Positions 58,776 through 64,000 of a stretch of 64,000 bases of DNA are shown here, in pieces (the first letter of the stretch is position 1; every line of letters starts with the position of its first letter). The stretch covers positions 1,466,432-1,530,431 of the forward strand of contig NZ_JACHJP010000001.1 in NCBI RefSeq assembly GCF_014203715.1, written 5' to 3'. This DNA is from Streptosporangium saharense. GTDB lineage: Bacteria > Actinomycetota > Actinomycetes > Streptosporangiales > Streptosporangiaceae. The position numbers and the translations under genes are program-made. Under the pieces are notes generated by a model that saw only the letters and a list, made by a program, of their open reading frames with translations, searched no databases and was not told where the DNA came from.

Positions 58776-61700
58776 TTGAGACCCCTCGACTTCCTCGGCA
58801 GGATCAAGGTCAAGCTCGGCATGGTCATGCTGCTCGCCGTGGCCGCCGCGTTCGTCGCCAACGAGGTCGGCATCAACGCCGGATACTCACGCAACGTCCG
58901 TGTCGCGGTCGCCGTCGCGTTCGCCCTGGTCATGATGCAGTTGCTCGCCCGGGGGATGACCAAGCCGCTGCGTGAGATGGCCGCCGCCGCGCAGACCATC
59001 GCCAAGGGCAGCTACGGCCTGCGCGTCACCGCCACCTCGCGTGACGAGGTCGGCGAACTCGCCCGTGCCTTCAACGCCATGGCCGCCGATCTCGGCGAGG
59101 TCGACCGGCAGCGGCGTGAGCTGGTCGCCAACGTCAGCCACGAGCTGCGCACCCCGATCACCGCGCTGAGGGCGGTCCTGGAGAACGTGGTCGACGGCGT
59201 CTCGACGCCCGACCCCGTCACGCTGGGAACCGCCCTGTCCCAGACGGAACGGCTCGGCAGGCTGGTCGCCCAGCTTCTCGACCTGTCCCGCCTCGACTCC
59301 GGAGCCAGGCCGATCGAGCTTGAGGAGGTCGAGCTTCGCCCGCTGTGCGAGCAGGCGTTGCGCGAGGCCGTGCTCGCGAGGGAGGGCATCACCGCCCGCT
59401 GCGAGGTGCCCACGGGCCTGTGCACCCGTGCCGACGCCGACCTGCTGGCCCAGGTGCTGGCCAACCTGCTGGACAACGCGGTACGGCACAGCCCGGAGGG
59501 CGGGGTCGTGGTGCTCGACGTCGTCCCGCAGGGGACCGGGACGCGGCTGCGTGTGATCGACCAGGGGCCCGGCATCCCGCCGGAGGACCGGGCTCGGGCG
59601 TTCGAGCGCTTCTCCCGGCTGGACGCCGGGCGGGCGGCGGACGTGGGCGGCGCCGGCCTCGGCCTGGCCATCGTCAAGGAGATCGTCGAGCTGCACGGCG
59701 GTTCCATCCGCTTCGAGGACGGCGAGGGCTGTCGTGTCGTGGTCGATCTCCCCGAAAGGAGCATGATGGACGTCCCGTCCCGCTCGTCTCTCAGCCGGGC
59801 GTCGTGCGTCACGGACTCCACGCCGGAGGTTTCCGAGTCCGCGACGTCCCCGGAGAAGGGCGATGACGGTTCCACCGAGGCTGCGGATCCTGTCGAGGGG
59901 GAGTTCGCCAAGGTCGTGTGGCCGATCGAGCGACCGGGAAGCGCCGCGCCGCCTTCCAGGAACGTGGATCTCGCGGGGGCGCCGGATGAGTCCGTGACGT
60001 CAGTCGTGAAGGAGGACGTCGTCCCCACGGTCGAGGGGGAGCCCGCTGAGGAGTCCTCCGGTGCCGCCGGGTTCGCGCGGTATGCCGAGGGGGTCGGGGA
60101 ACGTCCCCGGAGGAGTGAGTTCGGTGCCGGGGAGCCGTCGGTGCCGGGCGGGATGTACCCGCCCAGGCCGGTGCTGAGCGTGCCGAGTCGGTCCCGGTCA
60201 CCCCGCAACTGGGCGGGAGCGTTCGCCGGGCTTCTCAGCGGTGGGATCGCCGGGCTGGTCTGCGGGGTCATCGCGGGGATGATCATCGCCTCGATGAGCC
60301 CGATGCTGGGGGTGCTGGCCGGTTTCCTGATCATGCTGGGCGGCGGGTTCATCGGCACGGTGCTCGGGATCACCGACTCCTACGTCCGAGCCGCGGGGGA
60401 GCCGCCGGAGCGTCCCGCCGTACAGGGGCCGGTGGGAAGCGAATCGTGGGAGGCGCACATGGCCAGGCAGATGGGAACGGGCGGCCCTCTCGGAGGCGCT
60501 TCGGGGAGCGTCTCGGAAGGTCTTGCCGTAGGAGCCGCGGGTTCTACAGGGGGAGCCCCAGAAGGTCTGCCAGGAGGTTCTGTGGAGGGAACCTTGGAAG
60601 GTCAGCCGGGAAGCGTCCCGGTAAGTCCTTCGGGAGGCACCTTGGGGAGTCCCACGGGTGGCGTCCCGGGAAGCCTGCCGAGAGACGTCTCGGGGAGCCC
60701 TCCGGGAGGTGGTCCCTGGAGTGTTTCGGGAGGCAGCCCAGGGAGCGAGTGGGGGGACCCTCCGGGAGGGTATGTGGCTCCGCCGTTGTTCCCCCGGCCC
60801 GACCTGCCCGCCACCCCCCGCTGGCTGCTCGCCGCCTGCGCCGGTGTCGGTCTCGTCGCGGCGCTGGCTCTGCCGTACAGCAGGGCGGGGTTGGGATTCG
60901 TGCTCGTCGCCATCGTCATGGGTGTCGCGGTCCTGCCGGTCGCGCGGCAGCGGATCACGCCGTGGTCGGCCGGGCTGGGGCTGGTCGCGTACGGACTTGT
61001 CACGGTCGCGGTGTTCAGGGACTCCGACGGGCTGGTGGCCTCGCTCCTGCTGACCGGGTTCCTGCTGGGCGCCCTCGCCCTGTCGGGGGCGGGACGCAGT
61101 TGGCTCGGGGTCATCAGGGGCGGCGCCTCGGTGCTGATCGCGCTGCTGCCCGTGCCGTGGTTCCTCGCGGAGCCGGTCAAGGGGGTGCCCCTGCGCAGGC
61201 GGATCGTGCCCGCGCTGGTCGGGGTCGGGCTGAGCCTGGTGCTCGTGCTGCTGTTCGGCGGGCTGTTCGTCTCGGCGGACGCGGTCTTCGCCGACGCCGT
61301 CGAACGAATTCTGCTGACGCAGGACTGGGCGGCGTCGATGCCGGTGCGGATCGTGCTGTTCGTGGCCTTCGCGGTGCTGGTCGCGGCGGCGGTGCTGGTG
61401 GGGCTGCGTCCCGTGGCCGAGCCGACGGTTCCCACGCTGCGGCTCACGGTCGGCCGGGGCCTGTGGGTGCCCCCGCTGGTCGCCCTCAACCTGCTGTTCG
61501 CCGTGTTCGTGGGGATGCAGCTGACGGTGCTGTTCGGCAGCACCCGGTGGGTGGTCTCCGCAGCAGGGCTGACCTACGCCGAGTACGCCAGGTCCGGGTT
61601 CTTCCAACTCGTCGTCGTCAGCGTGTTCGTGCTGGCGATCGTGGCGGCGGCCTCGGTGCTGGTCGATCTCGGGGGGCGCGAGAGGTGGCTGATGGCCGGG

Positions 61701-62240
61701 CTGCTCGGCCTGCTCTGCGCGCTGACCATGGTGATCCTGGCCTCCGCGCTGCACCGGCTCGACCTCTATGTCGACGCCTACGGCTTCTCCCGGCTGCGCG
61801 CCTCGGTCGAGGCGGCGATCTGGTGGCTGGGTGCCGTCTTCGTGCTGGTCCTGGTCGCGGGGGCGGTACGGCTCACCCGGCGTGGCCGTGCGGCGTGGCT
61901 GCCCAGGGCGATGGTCATGATGACCGGGATCGCGCTGCTGGCGTTCGCCGCGTGGAACCCCGACCTGCGGGTCGCCGAGAGTCAGGCCGCCGTCCGGGGT
62001 GTCGAACGGCTCGACCGGGTCTACCTGGGCGACCTCGGGGCTGAGGCCGTACCCGCGCTCGACCGGTTGCCCGAGCCGATGCGTAGCTGTGTGCTGCGGG
62101 ACGTGGTCGCCGCCAACCAGCTCGCGACCCCCGACCCGTGGAACGGGTGGAACCTCGCCCGTCAGCGGGCCAGGGACCTGTTGGCCGAGCATCCGGTGCT
62201 CTCCGGCCCCGAGTGCGTGAACCGGGGGCCGTACAACTGA
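58776..62240 (+). CDS. Histidine kinase fused to a DUF4153-type polytopic membrane domain
   Basis: 1,154 residues in one uninterrupted frame. TTG start; no better start is visible. One or two N-terminal helices, HAMP (~55-110), HisKA with H122 in NVSHELRTPITALR, HATPase with N-box DNAVRH, G1 DQGPGIP and G2 GAGLGLAIV, ending near 330. Then an acidic, Ser/Pro-rich linker, two helices (~478-535), a Gly/Ser-rich low-complexity stretch (~565-670), and a C-terminal domain (~680-1110) of about ten helices with the DUF4153/4173 signature LTYAEYARSGFFQL. The two domains are commonly separate genes next to each other. Pairs with the OmpR regulator. Confidence 0.88.
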   Translation: MRPLDFLGRIKVKLGMVMLLAVAAAFVANEVGINAGYSRNVRVAVAVAFALVMMQLLARGMTKPLREMAAAAQTIAKGSYGLRVTATSRDEVGELARAFNAMAADLGEVDRQRRELVANVSHELRTPITALRAVLENVVDGVSTPDPVTLGTALSQTERLGRLVAQLLDLSRLDSGARPIELEEVELRPLCEQALREAVLAREGITARCEVPTGLCTRADADLLAQVLANLLDNAVRHSPEGGVVVLDVVPQGTGTRLRVIDQGPGIPPEDRARAFERFSRLDAGRAADVGGAGLGLAIVKEIVELHGGSIRFEDGEGCRVVVDLPERSMMDVPSRSSLSRASCVTDSTPEVSESATSPEKGDDGSTEAADPVEGEFAKVVWPIERPGSAAPPSRNVDLAGAPDESVTSVVKEDVVPTVEGEPAEESSGAAGFARYAEGVGERPRRSEFGAGEPSVPGGMYPPRPVLSVPSRSRSPRNWAGAFAGLLSGGIAGLVCGVIAGMIIASMSPMLGVLAGFLIMLGGGFIGTVLGITDSYVRAAGEPPERPAVQGPVGSESWEAHMARQMGTGGPLGGASGSVSEGLAVGAAGSTGGAPEGLPGGSVEGTLEGQPGSVPVSPSGGTLGSPTGGVPGSLPRDVSGSPPGGGPWSVSGGSPGSEWGDPPGGYVAPPLFPRPDLPATPRWLLAACAGVGLVAALALPYSRAGLGFVLVAIVMGVAVLPVARQRITPWSAGLGLVAYGLVTVAVFRDSDGLVASLLLTGFLLGALALSGAGRSWLGVIRGGASVLIALLPVPWFLAEPVKGVPLRRRIVPALVGVGLSLVLVLLFGGLFVSADAVFADAVERILLTQDWAASMPVRIVLFVAFAVLVAAAVLVGLRPVAEPTVPTLRLTVGRGLWVPPLVALNLLFAVFVGMQLTVLFGSTRWVVSAAGLTYAEYARSGFFQLVVVSVFVLAIVAAASVLVDLGGRERWLMAGLLGLLCALTMVILASALHRLDLYVDAYGFSRLRASVEAAIWWLGAVFVLVLVAGAVRLTRRGRAAWLPRAMVMMTGIALLAFAAWNPDLRVAESQAAVRGVERLDRVYLGDLGAEAVPALDRLPEPMRSCVLRDVVAANQLATPDPWNGWNLARQRARDLLAEHPVLSGPECVNRGPYN
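60480..60775 (+). repeat. Low-complexity Gly/Ser/Pro-coding repeats in the fused kinase gene
   Basis: Degenerate units of about 15-24 bp, such as GGGAGCGT-like steps coding SGS, GGS and PGS, link the two halves of the fused kinase. Length and unit number are likely to vary between strains. Confidence 0.6.
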
Positions 62241-62323
62241 TTCCAGCGTCACGGACAGTCACCGCCGGGCCGATGGAACGCTCGAAGATGCACGGAATCC
62301 CTCTTCAATGATTGAATCCGAGC

Positions 62324-63847
62324 ATGTCGTTTGATGTGCTGATCAGAGATGGCTGGGTGCTGGACGGCACCGGTGCCCCGGCCTTTCTGGCGGACGTCGG
62401 GATCACCGGGAGCGAGATCACCGCGGTCGGCAGGCTGACGGGGGCCGAGGCCGCGACGGTGATCGACGCCTCGGGGCGCCACATCATGCCCGGTCTGGTC
62501 GACTGCCACGTCCACGGCGACGCCCTCGTCTTCGACCCCGAGGTGCAGCTCGCCGCGCTGCGCCAAGGCGTGACGACCTTCGTCCTCGGTCAGGACGGCC
62601 TGTCCTTCGCGCCGACCTCGACCCGTGAGGCCTTCGCCTACGCCACCCGCTACTTCGCCGCGGTCAACGGCGCCCACCCCGGCGCGGACGGTCCGCTGAG
62701 CGTGGCGGAGCTGCTGGCGGGCTACGACGGGGCGAGCGCGCTCAACACGGTCTACCTGCTGCCGCACGGCACGATCCGCTACGACGTGATGGGCGCCGCG
62801 GAGCGGGCCGCCTCGTCCGACGAGCTGGCCGCCATGCTCGCCCGCGTCGAGCGTGGCCTGTCCGAGGGGGCGGCCGGGCTCTCCACGGGCCTGGAGTACG
62901 CCCCGGGACGCTACGCGGACGCCGCCGAGCTGGCCGCGCTCTGCGCGCCCCTCGGTGCTCTGCCGTACGTCACGCACATGCGCGGCTATGGCGCCAACGC
63001 CACGACCGGGATGACCGAGGTGACGGACATCGCCCGGCGTTCCGGTGTCGCCGTGCACGTCTCGCACTACCACGGACCCGCGGCGACTCTGCTGCCGCTG
63101 GTCGACCGGGCCCGCGACGAGGGGCTCGACGTCACCTTCGACACCTATCCCTATCTTCGGGGCAGCACGATCCTGGCGATGGTCGCGCTGCCGTCGTGGA
63201 TCCCGGCCGCCGACACGGACAGGGCGCTGGGGCTGCTGGAGTCCGAGCGGATCGAGTGGGACGAGACGATCTGGCCGAGAATCACCCTCTCGCACGTTCC
63301 CGGGGCCGAGTGGGCGGAGGGGCTGACGCTGCCCGAGGCGGCGGAGCGGGCCGGGACGGAGCCGGGCGAGTTCTGCCGCAGGATCCTGGTCGAGACCCGG
63401 CTTGAGGCCGGATGCGTGATGGCCCGTCCCGACGAGGGGCCGCAGGGGGAGGAGTCGGTCCGCGAGATCCTGCGGCATCCGGCCCACACCGGGGGCTCCG
63501 ACGGCATCTACGTCGGGGGGCACCCACACCCCAGGGGATACGGGGCCTTCGCCCGCATGCTCGGCCACCACGTCCGCGAGACCGGCGACCTGACCCTGGA
63601 GCAGGCCGCCGTCCACCTCGCCTCCCACCCGGCCCGCCGCTTCGGCCTGACGGGCAGGGGTCTGGTCCGCGCGGGCCAGGTGGCCGACGTCGTCGTCCTC
63701 GACGCCGCCCGCGTCCGGGACCTGGCCACCTACGCCGACCCCCGCGTCCCCGCGGCCGGTGTCGACGACGTCCTCGTCTCCGGTGTCGCGGTGCTCACCG
63801 GAGGGAAGCTCACCGGGGCCACCCCCGGCCGGGCGATCAGACCCTGA
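62324..63847 (+). CDS. D-aminoacylase-like amidohydrolase
   Basis: 507 residues from the ATG at 62324. The amidohydrolase metal site begins at PGLVDCHVHGD, and further ligands are in YVTHMRGYG and VHVSHYHG. STGLEYAPGRYA is a D-aminoacylase family feature. It should hydrolyse N-acyl-D-amino acids to the free D-amino acid. The next gene appears to be a D-threonine aldolase or D-amino-acid deaminase relative, which supports a D-amino-acid salvage role. Confidence 0.92.
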   Translation: MSFDVLIRDGWVLDGTGAPAFLADVGITGSEITAVGRLTGAEAATVIDASGRHIMPGLVDCHVHGDALVFDPEVQLAALRQGVTTFVLGQDGLSFAPTSTREAFAYATRYFAAVNGAHPGADGPLSVAELLAGYDGASALNTVYLLPHGTIRYDVMGAAERAASSDELAAMLARVERGLSEGAAGLSTGLEYAPGRYADAAELAALCAPLGALPYVTHMRGYGANATTGMTEVTDIARRSGVAVHVSHYHGPAATLLPLVDRARDEGLDVTFDTYPYLRGSTILAMVALPSWIPAADTDRALGLLESERIEWDETIWPRITLSHVPGAEWAEGLTLPEAAERAGTEPGEFCRRILVETRLEAGCVMARPDEGPQGEESVREILRHPAHTGGSDGIYVGGHPHPRGYGAFARMLGHHVRETGDLTLEQAAVHLASHPARRFGLTGRGLVRAGQVADVVVLDAARVRDLATYADPRVPAAGVDDVLVSGVAVLTGGKLTGATPGRAIRP

Positions 63848-63885
63848 CGGATAGGGTCCAGCAAGGGAAGCGAAGGGGGTAGCAC

Positions 63886-64000
63886 GTGAAGGGGATCGTC
63901 GATCCCGGCCGGGCAGTCGGGTCCTCACTGTTCGGGGGGGCCTTCAGCTTCCCCGTGATGGTGGCCAACCGCGACGCGATCGAGCACAACATCGCCACGC
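63886..64000 (+). CDS. D-threonine-aldolase/amino acid deaminase-like PLP enzyme (5' part)
   Basis: The frame runs off the window, leaving 38 residues. GTG start with GAAGGGGG upstream. The segment FPVMVANRDAIEHNIAT matches the N-terminus of the alanine-racemase-fold D-threonine aldolase/D-serine deaminase family. It follows the D-aminoacylase-like gene by 38 bp. Family assignment is tentative because only the beginning is present. Confidence 0.75.
   Translation, partial: MKGIVDPGRAVGSSLFGGAFSFPVMVANRDAIEHNIAT

Noticed and set aside
60198-62252. 684-codon minus-strand open frame over the fused kinase
   Set aside because: Gln/His/Arg/Pro-rich antisense frame; the plus strand has clear membrane-domain sequence.

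Overview
The window is very GC-rich DNA from a chromosome, dense in genes, with GC-rich third codon positions and many GTG starts. The content points to a filamentous actinomycete, and I infer the Streptosporangiaceae neighbourhood (Nonomuraea or Streptosporangium-like). The supporting features are a 1,625-residue NAD-dependent glutamate dehydrogenase, ftsEX next to smpB and ssrA, a DprE1/DprE2 pathway, several membrane Ser/Thr kinases, DUF3817, a SURF1 protein, and leaderless promoters of the TAnnnT-N6/7-ATG type. I see no IS element, phage, CRISPR array or tRNA island, so this reads as core plus lineage-specific chromosome.

Layout. 1-3.9 kb: NarL-type response regulator (cut by the window edge), its histidine kinase, and a Tat-exported flavin oxidase. 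4.7-10.7 kb: NAD-GDH and a lipoprotein facing each other across a perfect hairpin. 10.8-17.2 kb: translation and division genes: prfB, a zinc-ribbon membrane protein, ftsE-ftsX, smpB, a penicillin-binding-protein paralogue whose three catalytic motifs are all lost, and ssrA (tmRNA) with a readable tag. 17.3-23 kb: PEP-mutase-like enzyme, HtrA-like lipoprotein, a membrane protein of unknown function, and a double-domain acyl-CoA dehydrogenase with an inserted repeat. 23.1-26.2 kb: a decaprenyl-phosphoryl-arabinose operon (UbiA transferase, DprE1, DprE2). 26.2-31.4 kb: TetR-controlled flavin monooxygenase, small membrane proteins, LysE exporter, a 17-bp tandem repeat, LysR regulator and a cysteine-dioxygenase-like cupin. 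31.4-34.8 kb: a vWA/solute-binding membrane protein, a coiled-coil membrane protein and PspA in one operon. 34.9-38.4 kb: a degenerate ABC ATPase, a YhgE/Pip membrane protein and TetR, with a TetR-type palindrome at the operon head. 38.5-50.4 kb: M20 peptidase, class III aminotransferase, alanine dehydrogenase, Sel1 protein, Uma2-family protein, a two-component system, gamma-glutamyltransferase, SURF1 and small membrane proteins. 50.5-56.6 kb: four overlapping Ser/Thr kinase-family genes, alternating intact kinase and pseudokinase. 56.7-64 kb: DnaA-box pair, GNAT enzyme, an OmpR regulator followed by a histidine kinase fused to a DUF4153-type membrane domain, a D-aminoacylase-like amidohydrolase and the start of a D-threonine-aldolase-like enzyme.

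The most interesting theme is repeated loss of catalytic residues in proteins that otherwise keep their fold and operon position: the PBP paralogue, two kinase-family proteins and the YhgE-linked ATPase. The four-gene kinase/pseudokinase operon with related extracytoplasmic domains is the best candidate for an undescribed signalling system. The histidine kinase-DUF4153 fusion is a second candidate.
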